Positions 7,814 through 18,243 are shown, counted from the first letter of the stretch. The stretch: DNA of 64,000 bases from Bacillus zhangzhouensis (GCF_000715205.1 NZ_JOTP01000016.1:1-64000), one strand, 5' to 3'. Numbers and translations: made by a program. Notes: generated by a model not told the origin, from the sequence alone.

Positions 7814-9400
7814 TTATTCGAAATACACGTCAGTCAAAGCTTCTGAACCAGTTGGGTGCGGCTGGTATCCTTTTAAATCACTAGTTGCTGCGAGCATTGG
7901 AATTGAATGCACCAATGGAATCCAAGGCGCTTCGTCATGAATGATCTCTTGAGCTTTTTTATACAGTTCATTTCGTTTCTTTTGATCTATGTCTGTTTGC
8001 GCTTCAATTAAAATGTCATGCATTTTATCATTTTGAAAGAATGTATAGTTGTTGCCGCCGATGCTGTCTTCGTCCAGTAGTGTGTAGATGAAGTTATCAG
8101 GATCGCCATTGTCTCCTGTCCAGCCTAACAAGAACACATCCGCTTCCCCTTTACTTGCTTTATCTAAATAAGTCGCCCAGTCATATGTCACAATTTCTGC
8201 TTTGACGCCAACCTTTTCAAAGTTTGACTGAATGACTTCTGCTACCTTCATCCCATCAGGCATATATGGACGCGGCACAGGCATTGCCCAAAGCTTGATG
8301 CGAAAGCCGTCAGGGAAGCCTGCTTCTTTCAATAGCTCTTTCGCCTTTTCTGGATCATATGGATATGGCTCTATGTCGTCATTGTAGCCTTCTAAAGAGG
8401 GTGGAAGCGGGTTTTTCGCTGATTCAGCTAGTCCGCCATAAAATGACTCAATGATGGATTCTTTATCGACCGCATAATTGAGCGCCTGACGAACCAGCTT
8501 GTTATCAAGCGGCTTTCTCGTCACTGTCAGTCCGATATAGCCTACGTTCATCGATGGTCTTTCAATGAGCTGGAGCGCTTTGTCGGTTTTAATGCCATCT
8601 AAATCTGACGGATTCACGCCATCCATTAAATCGATTTCTCCTGTTTTCAGCGCATTTAAACGGGCTGAGTTTTCAGGAATGGAGCGGAAGATGATTTGAT
8701 TAAGTTTTGGTTTATCCTTTTGCCAGTAATTTTCGTTCTTTTCTAAGACAATGCGGTCGTTTTGCTTCCACTCTTTAAACTTGAATGGTCCTGTACCAAC
8801 TGGATTTTCTCTAAATGAATCGCCACTTTTTTCAACAGCCGCAGGACTTGCGATCCCGAATGGAGACATGGCAATGTTTTTCAGAAACGTTGCCTGCGGG
8901 CGCTTTAGTTGAAATTCAATCTCATGCTCACCTTTGACGATGATGTCTTTAATGACATGTCCCTTATCTTTTTTATAGCCGCCAAACATGCCGTAGTAAG
9001 GAAATTTCTCTGCATCGCCATTCATCCAGCGGTCAAAGTTGAATTTGACTGCTTCTGCGTTAAAGTTTGTGCCATCGTGAAATTTCACACCTTCTCTTAA
9101 GTAGAACGTGTACGATTTTCCGTCCTTTGCAACATCCCATTCTGTAGCTAGGCCAGGATGGATGGTCGTGTCTTTCTCACCGTAATTCAGCAGCTTTTCA
9201 AACATATTCTCGGTGACCTTGAAGGTTTCACCTTCTGTCGTTGTAATCGGATCAAGTGAAGTGGAGTCTCCTCCTCTGCCAAATACGAGGGTGTCTTTTG
9301 TTGCCTTTTCTTCTGATGTTGGTGCGGACGAACATCCTCCTAAAAATAACGCAAGTGCCAGCACAAAAATGAAACTACTGAATAACCTTGTCTTCTTCAT
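7814..9400 (-). CDS. Peptide-binding lipoprotein of the ABC importer (SBP family 5)
   Basis: This extracytoplasmic receptor hands peptides to the permeases. From the chosen ATG (MKKTRLF) it has a 20-residue lipoprotein signal ending in a FLGGC lipobox, then a family 5 solute-binding fold with the NPVGTGPFKFKEW segment. It is about 528 residues, normal for the family. An ATG 19 codons upstream lies before the AAAGGAGGAACACA ribosome site, so the internal start is preferred. The gene overlaps the end of the ATPase F gene by 26 bp. It resembles DppA-like receptors as much as AppA. Confidence 0.9.
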   Translation of the reverse strand: MKKTRLFSSFIFVLALALFLGGCSSAPTSEEKATKDTLVFGRGGDSTSLDPITTTEGETFKVTENMFEKLLNYGEKDTTIHPGLATEWDVAKDGKSYTFYLREGVKFHDGTNFNAEAVKFNFDRWMNGDAEKFPYYGMFGGYKKDKGHVIKDIIVKGEHEIEFQLKRPQATFLKNIAMSPFGIASPAAVEKSGDSFRENPVGTGPFKFKEWKQNDRIVLEKNENYWQKDKPKLNQIIFRSIPENSARLNALKTGEIDLMDGVNPSDLDGIKTDKALQLIERPSMNVGYIGLTVTRKPLDNKLVRQALNYAVDKESIIESFYGGLAESAKNPLPPSLEGYNDDIEPYPYDPEKAKELLKEAGFPDGFRIKLWAMPVPRPYMPDGMKVAEVIQSNFEKVGVKAEIVTYDWATYLDKASKGEADVFLLGWTGDNGDPDNFIYTLLDEDSIGGNNYTFFQNDKMHDILIEAQTDIDQKKRNELYKKAQEIIHDEAPWIPLVHSIPMLAATSDLKGYQPHPTGSEALTDVYFE

Positions 9401-10367
9401 TGTGTTCCTCCTTTTGATATAAATAGCAGGCAGCTGCGTGTCCAGTTTCCTCCTCATACAAAGAAGGAACAGCTTGCAGGCATTGCGCCCATCTTTTCGG
9501 ACACCTTTTGTAGAAAGGACAGCCGCCTTCTACCGCCATAGTGGACTCTTCAGCTGCCACATCTTGCGACTCTAGCACGTGATCCATATGTGGAATGGAT
9601 TTCAGAAGCAGCGAGGTATAGGGATGGAGCGGCTTGTGAAACACGTCTTCGGCAGGACCCATCTCGACAATTCGGCCAGCATACATCACGGCAATTCGGT
9701 CACTCATATACCTGACAACACCAAGATCGTGAGAAATAAACAAATACGTCAGAGAAAGCGTCTTTTGCAATTCGAGCATCAAATTCAAAATTTGCGCTTG
9801 AACGGATACATCTAAAGCCGAGACTGGTTCATCGGCAATCACAAGGCTTGGATGAGTGATGAGTGCTCTGGCAATGCCGATACGCTGCCTTTGGCCGCCG
9901 CTGAATTGGTGTGCATAACGGTCTCCATAGGATGGATCAAACCCAACAATGTGCAGCATCTCTTTTACCCGCTTCTGCCTTTCTGCTTTCGTCCCGTGTT
10001 TATGAACAAGAAGCGGTTCCTCTAAAATATCTTTGATTTTCATACGTGGATTTAAGGAAGCGTATGGATCTTGAAAGATCATTTGAATGTCTTTTCTTAA
10101 GGAACGCATGTCTCGTTCTTTCAGAAGTGTCACTTCTTGCCCTTTCAGTTGAATAGAGCCTGAAGTCGGTTCAGTCAATCTCATTAAGCTTTTGCCAAGC
10201 GTTGATTTTCCGCAGCCAGATTCGCCAACAATGCCAAGCGTTTCCCCTTCCTTCAAATGAAAGGACACTTGATTTAACGCCAAGGTCGTGTGTTTATTTT
10301 TAGAAAAAAAAGCTGATGTCTCATAACGTTTTGTCAGCTGATTCACTTGCAAGAGTGGGTGACTCAG
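9375..10367 (-). CDS. Peptide ABC transporter ATPase, AppF/OppF type, likely CTG start
   Basis: The ATPase has Walker A GESGCGKST, signature FSGGQRQRIGIAR, Walker B LVIADEP and the C-terminal oligopeptide-transporter extension with clustered cysteines (CPFYKRCPKRWAQC) that may bind an iron-sulfur cluster. The first ATG, GTG or TTG in frame is a TTG at 10352, 22 bases from the nearest ribosome site. A CTG at 10367 lies eight bases after a full AAGGAGG and gives the family-typical MSHPLLQVNQL N-terminus, so I start there. It overlaps the preceding gene by 47 bp. Confidence 0.85.
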   Translation of the reverse strand: MSHPLLQVNQLTKRYETSAFFSKNKHTTLALNQVSFHLKEGETLGIVGESGCGKSTLGKSLMRLTEPTSGSIQLKGQEVTLLKERDMRSLRKDIQMIFQDPYASLNPRMKIKDILEEPLLVHKHGTKAERQKRVKEMLHIVGFDPSYGDRYAHQFSGGQRQRIGIARALITHPSLVIADEPVSALDVSVQAQILNLMLELQKTLSLTYLFISHDLGVVRYMSDRIAVMYAGRIVEMGPAEDVFHKPLHPYTSLLLKSIPHMDHVLESQDVAAEESTMAVEGGCPFYKRCPKRWAQCLQAVPSLYEEETGHAAACYLYQKEEHNEEDKVIQ

Positions 10368-11343
10368 TGTCTTCTCCTCCTTCCATTAGAAAACATGACA
10401 CGCGATGATTCTGTTCAATGGATTGTAAGGCTGGGTCTTTTTCTAGACATTGCGGCATTTGATACGGACAGCGTGGTGCAAATTGACAGCCGGACTGGAT
10501 GGCCCCGGGCTTAGGTACGTGACCCGCTATAGAGATGAGCTTTTCTTTTTTCTCTTTAAATGATGGAACAGAGGCGAAAAGGCCTTTTGTGTAGGGATGC
10601 AGTGGTTTTTGAAAAATACGGTCAACGGTTCCTTCTTCTACGATTCGACCGGCATACATAATCATGACACGCTGGCATATTTGCCGTACGACACCTAGAT
10701 CGTGGGTAATAAATAAAATAGCGGTGTCCATCTCTTCGTTTAACTTTTTGAGCAAACGAAGAATTTGTGCTTGGATGGTGACATCAAGTGCAGTCGTCGG
10801 TTCATCTGCAATCATGAGCTTTGGGTGACACAGCATGGCCATTGCAATCATCACACGCTGGCGCATGCCGCCTGATAATTCATGTGGATATTTTTTGAGT
10901 AACGATTCTGCTTGTTTCAATCCAACCGTTTGAAGTAGATTGACCGTCTTGACCTTTGCTTCTTTTTGGCCGATTGCTTGATGTGTGAAAAGAGCTTCGG
11001 TCATTTGCTTGCCAATGGTCATTAATGGATTCAAAGAGGTCATTGGCTCCTGGAAAATCATCGAAATGTCATTTCCCCTCACCTCTCGCCACTGTTTCTC
11101 CGAAAGTGAAAGCAGGTTTTGACCTTCGAATTGAATCTCACCCGTTGTTTCTGTTTGCTGATTCAATCCCATTAATGACATCGACGTGATACTTTTCCCG
11201 CAACCAGATTCGCCAACAATGCCTAAGGTTTCTCCTTTTTGAATCGAGAACGATATGTGATGGACGATCGGGACTCTCTGCTTTTTTTGCTGAAACGCAA
11301 TGGATAGCTGTTTGACATCTAGTAATACGTCTTGTTCTTTCAC
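10321..11343 (-). CDS. Peptide ABC transporter ATPase, AppD/OppD type
   Basis: This 340-residue ATPase is the first gene of the importer operon. It shows Walker A GESGCGKSI, signature LSGGMRQRVMIAM, Walker B LMIADEP and a C-terminal cysteine cluster (CQFAPRCPYQMPQC), as in OppD. It starts at GTG with a GGGGTGG site seven bases upstream. The two ATPases form a heterodimer under the two permeases. Confidence 0.9.
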   Translation of the reverse strand: MKEQDVLLDVKQLSIAFQQKKQRVPIVHHISFSIQKGETLGIVGESGCGKSITSMSLMGLNQQTETTGEIQFEGQNLLSLSEKQWREVRGNDISMIFQEPMTSLNPLMTIGKQMTEALFTHQAIGQKEAKVKTVNLLQTVGLKQAESLLKKYPHELSGGMRQRVMIAMAMLCHPKLMIADEPTTALDVTIQAQILRLLKKLNEEMDTAILFITHDLGVVRQICQRVMIMYAGRIVEEGTVDRIFQKPLHPYTKGLFASVPSFKEKKEKLISIAGHVPKPGAIQSGCQFAPRCPYQMPQCLEKDPALQSIEQNHRVSCFLMEGGEDTESPTLASESADKTL

Positions 11344-11416
11344 ATATTCACCACCCCGTCATACTTTTTAAAATTGTATTGAGACAAGCTGGGAAATATG
11401 TCATGTTTTTGACAAG

Positions 11417-11453
11417 CATAAAAAAGCCTATCCGCTAGAATCGGATAGGCTTC
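11417..11453 (-). terminator. Terminator of ygaD
   Basis: On the minus strand an 11-bp stem (AAGCCTATCCG / CGGATAGGCTT) is followed by six T residues, shortly after the ygaD stop codon. Confidence 0.9.
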
Positions 11454-11455
11454 TA

Positions 11456-13198
11456 CTAATTTAATGTTTGAATGGTAAATAGATGGCGATAGTGACTGTC
11501 TCGGTTCATTAATTCTTCGTGTGTTCCTTTTTCCACAATTTCACCTTGTTCCATGACGACAATTTGGTCGGCATGGGTAATGGTCGTTAAGCGGTGCGCG
11601 ACAATAAAGGTTGTCCGGTCCTTAGCTAGCTTTTGCATCGCTTCTTGAATATAATGCTCACTTTCTAAATCAAGTGCAGACGTCGCTTCGTCTAAAATGA
11701 GGAGCGGTGGATTTTTGAGAAAAACCCTTGCAATCGAAATCCTTTGTTTTTGACCGCCTGACAGCTTCACGCCCCGTTCTCCTACCTTTGTGTCATACCC
11801 TTCAGGAAGAGACATGATAAATTCATGGGCATTTGCCGCTTTGGCAGCCGATACGATTTTTTCAAAAGACGCTTCCGGGTCTCCAACAGCAATATTTTCT
11901 TTAATCGTGTCGCTGAATAAGAACGTATCTTGCAGCACCATTCCGACTTGATTTCGGAGGCTTCTTGCTTTGTATTCTTTAATATCAATGCCGTCAATTT
12001 CAAGTGACCCGTTTGTGACATCATAAAATCTTGGAATTAAGCTGACGAGCGTTGACTTCCCTCCACCGCTCATTCCTACAAGCGCAATCGTTTGTCCTTT
12101 TTCTACTTTTAAGGAGATATTATGTAAAATCTCTTCCTGTGTATGTTCATAGCGAAACGACACATTTTTAAATTCTACCTCTCCTTTTAAATCGTTGGCT
12201 TCTTTTGCATTTGGCCGATCTGTTACCTCATAAGGCTCATCGATAAACTCAAAAATACGATCCATTGACGCAACCGACTGGGTTAAAGTCGTCGATGAGT
12301 TAATGAGACGGCGAATCGGATTATACATCCGGTCAATGTAGCCGACAAAGGCAATCATTGTCCCAATCGAAAGCGATCCATTAATTACCGTATAACCTGC
12401 AAAAGCAATGATGAGCAGCGGTGCAATGTCTGTGATGGTATTGACGACTGCAAATGTTTTGGCATTCCAATTCGTGTGATTGATTGCTTTGTTTAAAAAA
12501 TTCTTGTTTTCACCGTGAAAATTCTCTTGTTCATACTCTTCAATCGCAAAGCTGCGAATAACAGGCATTCCTTGTACTCGTTCATGGAGATGTCCTTGCA
12601 CTTCAGCCAGTGCCTGTGACCGCTCTTTTGTCAGCTTGCGAAGCCGTCCATAAAAATACTTCACAGCTATCGCATAAAGCGGAAAAATAATGACAGATAC
12701 GATGGTGAGCTTGATATCCAGTGTACACATAATGGCAATGACAATAAGGACTGTCATCAAATCAAGCCAAATGTTCATCAATCCTGTAATGACAAATTCC
12801 TTCGTCTGCTCAACATCGTTGATCACTCTTGAAATAATTTCGCCTGTTCTCGTGTTGGCATAATAACGAAGGCTTAGCTTTTGAATATGCGAGAACAGCT
12901 TTTCACGAATATCAAACAATACCTTACTGCCAGTCCACTGTGCATAATATTGTCTATAGTATTCGACAGGCGGCCTCATGACTAAAAATATAACGAGCAT
13001 GATGCCCATAATCATGAGTAGAGATGATGTCTTTTCTTCAGGCGACCCCGAGCCTTGGATGACATCATCAATGACATACTTTAAAAGCAGAGGCAAGGTT
13101 AAGGGAATCGAGAACTTGATCATTCCGATGACCATTGTCAATGCAATCTGTTTTTTATACGGTGTAACAAAAGCCATGTAGCGTTTAATGACCCCCAT
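11456..13198 (-). CDS. ygaD: YgaD, ABC exporter half-transporter (MsbA/LmrA-like)
   Basis: The 580-residue protein fuses a six-helix exporter domain (about 1-320) to an ATPase domain with Walker A GMSGGGKST, Q-loop, signature LSGGQKQRISIAR and Walker B LLILDEATSALD. It probably works as a homodimer exporting lipophilic compounds; its substrate is unknown. Length and position match B. subtilis ygaD. A GAAGGAG site precedes the ATG, and a strong terminator follows. Confidence 0.92.
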   Translation of the reverse strand: MGVIKRYMAFVTPYKKQIALTMVIGMIKFSIPLTLPLLLKYVIDDVIQGSGSPEEKTSSLLMIMGIMLVIFLVMRPPVEYYRQYYAQWTGSKVLFDIREKLFSHIQKLSLRYYANTRTGEIISRVINDVEQTKEFVITGLMNIWLDLMTVLIVIAIMCTLDIKLTIVSVIIFPLYAIAVKYFYGRLRKLTKERSQALAEVQGHLHERVQGMPVIRSFAIEEYEQENFHGENKNFLNKAINHTNWNAKTFAVVNTITDIAPLLIIAFAGYTVINGSLSIGTMIAFVGYIDRMYNPIRRLINSSTTLTQSVASMDRIFEFIDEPYEVTDRPNAKEANDLKGEVEFKNVSFRYEHTQEEILHNISLKVEKGQTIALVGMSGGGKSTLVSLIPRFYDVTNGSLEIDGIDIKEYKARSLRNQVGMVLQDTFLFSDTIKENIAVGDPEASFEKIVSAAKAANAHEFIMSLPEGYDTKVGERGVKLSGGQKQRISIARVFLKNPPLLILDEATSALDLESEHYIQEAMQKLAKDRTTFIVAHRLTTITHADQIVVMEQGEIVEKGTHEELMNRDSHYRHLFTIQTLN

Positions 13199-13245
13199 GT
13201 AAATCTCCTTCCCAATCTATCAGCGCCTCTTATCCGTACGCAGTC

Positions 13246-13283
13246 AAAAACCTGTTAGCTTATGTAAAGCCAAACAGGTTTTT
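13246..13283 (-). terminator. Terminator of ygaC
   Basis: An 11-bp stem (AAAAACCTGTT / AACAGGTTTTT) lies after the ygaC stop codon on the minus strand. Confidence 0.75.
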
Positions 13284-13294
13284 GCTGCTCTTGC

Positions 13295-13825
13295 TTATTT
13301 TGTATAATGTAAAAAACGTTCATACCACATATCCACAAATTCAGGAGCAAACGGACCTTTCCGCTGGTGAATCCAATGCAGTAATGTATTCAAATGCTCT
13401 CTTAAGATACTATCGATTTCTTTTGGATAATTCATTTGCCTCTTATGGTCTGCATATTCATCCTCATCCAAAATATTGTACGTCATGTCTGGAAAGACTT
13501 TGACATCTAAATCGTAATCAATATACTTAATTGCCTCTTCGTCTGTCGCAAAAGGAGAGCTAATGTTGCAGTAATAATATACCCCATCATCTCTAAGCAT
13601 CCCAATTACATTAAACCAATGTTTTGCATGAAAATAGCAAATAGCCGGTTCTCTCGTCATCCATGTCCGGCCATCGGATTCAGTCACCATTGTACGATCG
13701 TTTGCACCAATGATACACAATTCCGTTGCTTTCAGAATGGTGGTTTCATTCCAAATCCTGTGGATCAAGCCATTATGTTTATAGCTTTGAATTTGGATGG
13801 TTTCTCCTTCCTTGGGATAGCCCAT
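13295..13825 (-). CDS. ygaC: YgaC, DUF402-family nucleoside tri/diphosphatase-like protein
   Basis: This protein of about 176 residues matches B. subtilis YgaC. DUF402 proteins are related to FomD-type nucleotide hydrolases, and the acidic segment [13 protein letters not shown] (roughly residues 107-119) is the usual metal-binding region. I start at the internal ATG (MGYPKEGE), which follows a GGGGAG site and gives the B. subtilis N-terminus. Physiological substrate is not known. Confidence 0.88.
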   Translation of the reverse strand: MGYPKEGETIQIQSYKHNGLIHRIWNETTILKATELCIIGANDRTMVTESDGRTWMTREPAICYFHAKHWFNVIGMLRDDGVYYYCNISSPFATDEEAIKYIDYDLDVKVFPDMTYNILDEDEYADHKRQMNYPKEIDSILREHLNTLLHWIHQRKGPFAPEFVDMWYERFLHYTK

Positions 13826-13932
13826 ATTTTCTCCCCTACTTTCTATAACAAACAAACCTAACAGTCCAAAGACCTAATTTCCCAACTAAACATGTCTCTA
13901 TTATATTATACCGTTACATAGTTAAAAAATGA

Positions 13933-13965
13933 AATGAAAAAGCCATTCAACCCAATTGAACGGCA
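13933..13965 (-). terminator. Terminator of ygaB
   Basis: On the minus strand GCCGTTCAA pairs with TTGAATGGC and is followed by TTTTTC, directly after the ygaB stop. Confidence 0.75.
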
Positions 13966-13972
13966 CACTTCA

Positions 13973-14233
13973 TTACATCAAGGTTGAACTCTGCTCAATC
14001 TGTTTATATGACTTAATCACCTGTTCTGTCTGTTTTGTAAATAATGTTTGGACTCTTTTTAGTTCTTCCCGTTTCTGTTTGATTTGATGATGAAGCCTAT
14101 GCCACTCTTCCTTTTTTTCATCCTGCAGCAATCGTTTCTCTGTCTCTAAGCACATATCGAGCTCCCCTTGGACATCAAGCAGCTGATCCATGAGCTGCAT
14201 TTGTTCTCTCACAAGCTGATCAAAATCAGACAT
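13973..14233 (-). CDS. ygaB: YgaB, small coiled-coil protein
   Basis: This 86-residue, highly charged helical protein has a probable coiled coil from about residue 10 to 75. It matches B. subtilis YgaB in size and position between sspE and ygaC. Function is unknown. A GGGAGGAG ribosome site precedes the ATG. Confidence 0.8.
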   Translation of the reverse strand: MSDFDQLVREQMQLMDQLLDVQGELDMCLETEKRLLQDEKKEEWHRLHHQIKQKREELKRVQTLFTKQTEQVIKSYKQIEQSSTLM

Positions 14234-14359
14234 CTAACTCCTCCCTTTCAATCGAATCCACTTTTTGTATCTATACCATTTCTTGAAAGAATGAAGAAGT
14301 CCTTTGACTGTTTATGTAGAGGTTTTACAGGTTTTGTCGGATGGTGGTGACAGGCAAAA

Positions 14360-14390
14360 AGAAAAGCACTTCATTCGTAGATGAAGTGCC
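14360..14390 (-). terminator. Terminator of sspE
   Basis: A 9-bp stem (GCACTTCAT / ATGAAGTGC) is followed by TTTTC and a T-rich tract on the minus strand, about 20 bases past the sspE stop. Confidence 0.85.
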
Positions 14391-14407
14391 TTCCTCTGTT
14401 TCAGTGA

Positions 14408-14569
14408 TTAGCTGTTTTGTTGTTTGTTTTGCTCAGCTTTTTGGTTGTATTTTTTTACTTGCTGTGCGTCAGTCTCGCTAGCAAATTCAGTACCATATTG
14501 ACCTTGAGCAGAAGCTTGGTTTTGTTTTTTCACTTGTTGTGCGTTTGTTTTGTTTTGTTGTTTATCCAT
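14408..14569 (-). CDS. sspE: Gamma-type small acid-soluble spore protein SspE, short form
   Basis: Gamma-type SASP is a spore-core amino-acid store digested by the germination protease GPR. The protein shows NAQQVKKQNQ, one YGTEFASETDAQQVKK unit containing the GPR-type cleavage region TEFASET, and the conserved tail AEQNKQQNS. B. subtilis SspE has 84 residues with two such repeats; this one has 53 and only one. Of two adjacent ATGs, the second is eight bases from GGAGG and is preferred. A forespore promoter is expected but I did not identify it. Confidence 0.92.
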   Translation of the reverse strand: MDKQQNKTNAQQVKKQNQASAQGQYGTEFASETDAQQVKKYNQKAEQNKQQNS

Positions 14570-14628
14570 CATTATCACCTCCACGCACATTAATTTGTGC
14601 AGAAGGTGTACTTCCTATTCATGATTTT

Positions 14629-15387
<759 letters not shown>

Positions 15388-15462
15388 TCATCTCCTGATT
15401 TGAATAGTTTTCGTCCATTCGCTTCACACTAATAGGAAAATTCCTATTAGGAGGTTACATTC

Positions 15463-15687
15463 ATGTATGTCGGACGCGATTTAAGCCAGCTTGGCATGAT
15501 GTCCAAGGATCAATGGAAAGATACTGAGCTTGCTTTTTTTCATCATGCTTTCCAACAAATTTTACCTTATTTAAACGAAGAAGGGCAATCTAAGTATCGA
15601 GAAATCATTTCTGAAATTGAAAACCGCGGGGGTCTGCACCGAAATGAAGCCGATTATACCCACGGTACAACGGTTAAATACGACTAG
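15463..15687 (+). CDS. yfhS: YfhS, small conserved protein
   Basis: This 74-residue soluble protein begins [18 protein letters not shown] and matches B. subtilis YfhS in sequence character and place between fabL and mutY. Function is unknown. A TAGGAGG site precedes the ATG. Its last 14 bases overlap the 3' end of the convergent mutY gene. Confidence 0.82.
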   Translation: MYVGRDLSQLGMMSKDQWKDTELAFFHHAFQQILPYLNEEGQSKYREIISEIENRGGLHRNEADYTHGTTVKYD

Positions 15688-16774
15688 GCTCTTCAAGTGT
15701 CATCTTCCAAATTTTTTGGTGTGAGACGGGCAAAGCATATGCCTCAAATTCTTCTGTTGTGACTTTCTTCAGCATCGTGTCATCAGATATAGAGGTAACT
15801 CGTCCAAAGAAAACAGAAATATTCCAGATGAGGTGGGTAAATACATGCTGAATGGTGCCTTCTAAATCACCAAGCTCGGCTTGTACACCCGCCTCCTCTT
15901 TTAAGAAATCCATTAGCTGCTCTTTTTCCGTTTTTCTTCCCTTCATCGTTTCCAAGTTAGGGAATTCCCATAAATTCGCAAGAAGGCCTGTACTTGGCCG
16001 CTTATGAATATAGAGGTTGCCTGCGTCATCAAATAACACCGCTGCTGCCATTGATTTGGCAGTCGGCTTTTTCTTTTTGCTTTTCACTGGGAGCTCATGC
16101 TGAACCCCTTCCTCGAGTGCCGAGCAATGCATGTTTACAGGGCAAATGAGGCAGGCAGGCGATGTTGGGGTGCAAATGAGCGCACCAAGCTCCATCAGCC
16201 CTTGATTGAATTCTGACGGCTTTTCCCGGGAAATGAGCTGATCGACCGCAAATTCGAAAATGTTTCTCGTTTTTGGTTTTGCAATATCGTCCCATATGGA
16301 CAAGATACGGGAAATGACCCTCATGACGTTGCCGTCTACCGCAGGATAAGGCTTGTTATAGGCGATACTCAGCACTGCGCCGCTCGTATACGGGCCTACA
16401 CCTTTCAGTTTTGAAAATTGTTCTTTCGTATCAGGGACAACGCCCCCGTAGGATTCATAGACTTCTTTCACAGCTGCCTGTAAATTACGCACTCGTGAGT
16501 AGTAGCCAAGACCTTCCCATGCTTTCATGACCTTTTCTTCATCAGCTAAAGCAAGATCTTTCACCGTCGGGAATTGCTCCATAAACCGGTTGAAGTACGG
16601 AATCACCGTATCCACTCTCGTTTGCTGAAGCATCACTTCTGATACCCAGACGCGGTATGGATCTTGATTTTCACGCCATGGCAGTGTCCGTTGTTCCTTT
16701 TCATACCAATCAATTAAATCATGCTGAAAACCCGCAATATCTTTGCGGTCCAGCTTTTCTTGAATGTCTTTCAT
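15674..16774 (-). CDS. mutY: Adenine DNA glycosylase MutY (YfhQ)
   Basis: MutY removes adenine mispaired with 8-oxoguanine. From the chosen ATG (MKDIQEK) it has the catalytic glutamate E46 in SEVMLQQT, a helix-hairpin-helix ending [10 protein letters not shown], the catalytic aspartate D147 in VDGNV, and [4Fe-4S] ligands C201, C208, C211 and C217 spaced C-X6-C-X2-C-X5-C. A C-terminal NUDIX-like domain recognises 8-oxoG. The ATG six codons upstream lies within the GAAGGAG ribosome site, so it is not the start. Confidence 0.95.
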   Translation of the reverse strand: MKDIQEKLDRKDIAGFQHDLIDWYEKEQRTLPWRENQDPYRVWVSEVMLQQTRVDTVIPYFNRFMEQFPTVKDLALADEEKVMKAWEGLGYYSRVRNLQAAVKEVYESYGGVVPDTKEQFSKLKGVGPYTSGAVLSIAYNKPYPAVDGNVMRVISRILSIWDDIAKPKTRNIFEFAVDQLISREKPSEFNQGLMELGALICTPTSPACLICPVNMHCSALEEGVQHELPVKSKKKKPTAKSMAAAVLFDDAGNLYIHKRPSTGLLANLWEFPNLETMKGRKTEKEQLMDFLKEEAGVQAELGDLEGTIQHVFTHLIWNISVFFGRVTSISDDTMLKKVTTEEFEAYALPVSHQKIWKMTLEEPSRI

Positions 16775-16965
16775 CTTTATACTCCTTCTCATTGAACCAA
16801 GGGCTAACGTTCTGAAAAGAACCTTATTTGTTGTATACTGTTTGTAGATACGTTAACATGTTACATTAAATCAAGACAAAGCAAAAGTGATTTTGCACAT
16901 AGTCTTGATTGGAGACGTATACTTTGTATGATTGTTCCTAAGCATGACAACTAGGAGGTAATCAA

Positions 16966-17946
16966 TTGGATACTGGGACTCATGTAGTAATGGGCATTTC
17001 TCTTGGGGGACTTGCACTTTTAGATCCAGCCGTCAGCGCAGATCCACACATGGCACATGCCGTGATGATCGCGACCATCGCCGGCTCCCAAGCACCAGAC
17101 ATTGATACTGTGCTAAAACTAAAAAATAATGCGGTTTATATAAGAAATCACCGAGGATTTACTCATTCCATTCCGGCTGTACTGTTCTGGTCATTGCTGA
17201 TTCCGGCTGTGCTTTTCCCGTTTGTACCGGGGGCGAATTTACTTCATCTTTGGTTATGGACACTGTTAGCCGTCGTGCTTCATGTATTTGTCGATATTTT
17301 CAATGCATACGGTACGCAGGCCATTCGTCCATTTTCGAAGAAATGGGTAGCGCTTGGGATCATTAACACCTTTGATCCGTTTATCTTTTTTACACATCTT
17401 GTCGCCATTGTCATCTGGGCCATAGGCGGACATCCCGGCTTTACGTTCATTACGCTGTATGCCGTGATTTTCTGTTATTATATCGTCAGGGTCATCATGC
17501 AGCTTCAAATTAAACGTGAGCTGCGTGCACGATTTGATGAGATTGAAGACATTATCATCTCGCCTACAATGAAATTTAGACAATGGCGCATTGCGGTCAA
17601 ATGCAAATCCTCTTTCCATGTAGGACGCAGTATGAATGGAGAGATCGTTATTTTAGACACGTTTAACCGTGTGCCGGTCCCTGATACTGAAATTATGAAA
17701 ATTGCCAAGCAAGATGAAAACATTTCAGCCTTTCTCTCCTTCTCCCCTGTCTACCGGTGGGAAGTAGATAAATACAAGGATCATTATGAGGTGCGGTTCA
17801 TTGATTTGCGCTACCGCAGCAAAGGTCACTATCCCTTTGTCGCGATCTGCCATATCGACATGGACCACCAAATCAAAAATTCCTATACCGGCTGGATTTT
17901 CAGTGAAGAAAAACTGCAAAAAAAATTAAGACTCGGCTCTGTGTGA
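16966..17946 (+). CDS. yfhP: YfhP, membrane-bound metal-dependent hydrolase-like protein
   Basis: This 326-residue protein belongs to the YdjM-type membrane-bound metal-dependent hydrolase family. It has several N-terminal membrane helices, the motif DIDTVLK, NHRGFTHS and a later HVFVDIFNAYG, which supply His and Asp metal ligands. It starts at TTG after an AGGAGG site. It matches B. subtilis YfhP, which has been proposed to affect expression of neighbouring genes; the sequence itself looks enzymatic rather than DNA-binding. Confidence 0.88.
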   Translation: MDTGTHVVMGISLGGLALLDPAVSADPHMAHAVMIATIAGSQAPDIDTVLKLKNNAVYIRNHRGFTHSIPAVLFWSLLIPAVLFPFVPGANLLHLWLWTLLAVVLHVFVDIFNAYGTQAIRPFSKKWVALGIINTFDPFIFFTHLVAIVIWAIGGHPGFTFITLYAVIFCYYIVRVIMQLQIKRELRARFDEIEDIIISPTMKFRQWRIAVKCKSSFHVGRSMNGEIVILDTFNRVPVPDTEIMKIAKQDENISAFLSFSPVYRWEVDKYKDHYEVRFIDLRYRSKGHYPFVAICHIDMDHQIKNSYTGWIFSEEKLQKKLRLGSV

Positions 17947-17958
17947 GCGAGTCTTTTT
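17929..17958 (+). terminator. Terminator of yfhP
   Basis: The stem AAGACTCG / CGAGTCTT followed by seven T residues begins inside the last yfhP codons and ends just after the stop. Confidence 0.88.
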
Positions 17959-18027
17959 TTGCGCGTAAACACTCATCGTGAAATGCACGGCGGCTTCATA
18001 CCCCTTATTCGCACCTCCAATCTCTCC

Positions 18028-18243
18028 TTACAACTTCGTCATATATTCCACAATAAACTCCCAAAAGCCAGGTCCCTCTTGGTAAATCAGCCAGTCTACT
18101 TTTTCGATGAGTTTGATATAGAGTTCTTGTTCGAGGTCTTCTCTTTCTTGATATGCCGTGTTTTGTAGTTTCTTTTTGATCATGGGTGTGAAGGTTTCAA
18201 TGAGTTCTTCCATTTCTCCATTGGGCATTTTTTCTTCGTTCAC
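18028..18243 (-). CDS. rsoA: RsoA, sigma region 2-like co-regulator of SigO
   Basis: In B. subtilis SigO needs RsoA (YvrHa), a small protein resembling sigma region 2, to form a working two-part sigma factor. This product of about 71 residues has the helix ELIETFTPMIKKKL followed by REDLEQELYIKLIEKV, typical of sigma region 1.2-2.1. It overlaps the end of sigO by about 47 bp. An ATG two codons upstream touches the GGGGGAG ribosome site, so the following GTG at normal spacing is preferred. Confidence 0.85.
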   Translation of the reverse strand: MNEEKMPNGEMEELIETFTPMIKKKLQNTAYQEREDLEQELYIKLIEKVDWLIYQEGPGFWEFIVEYMTKL

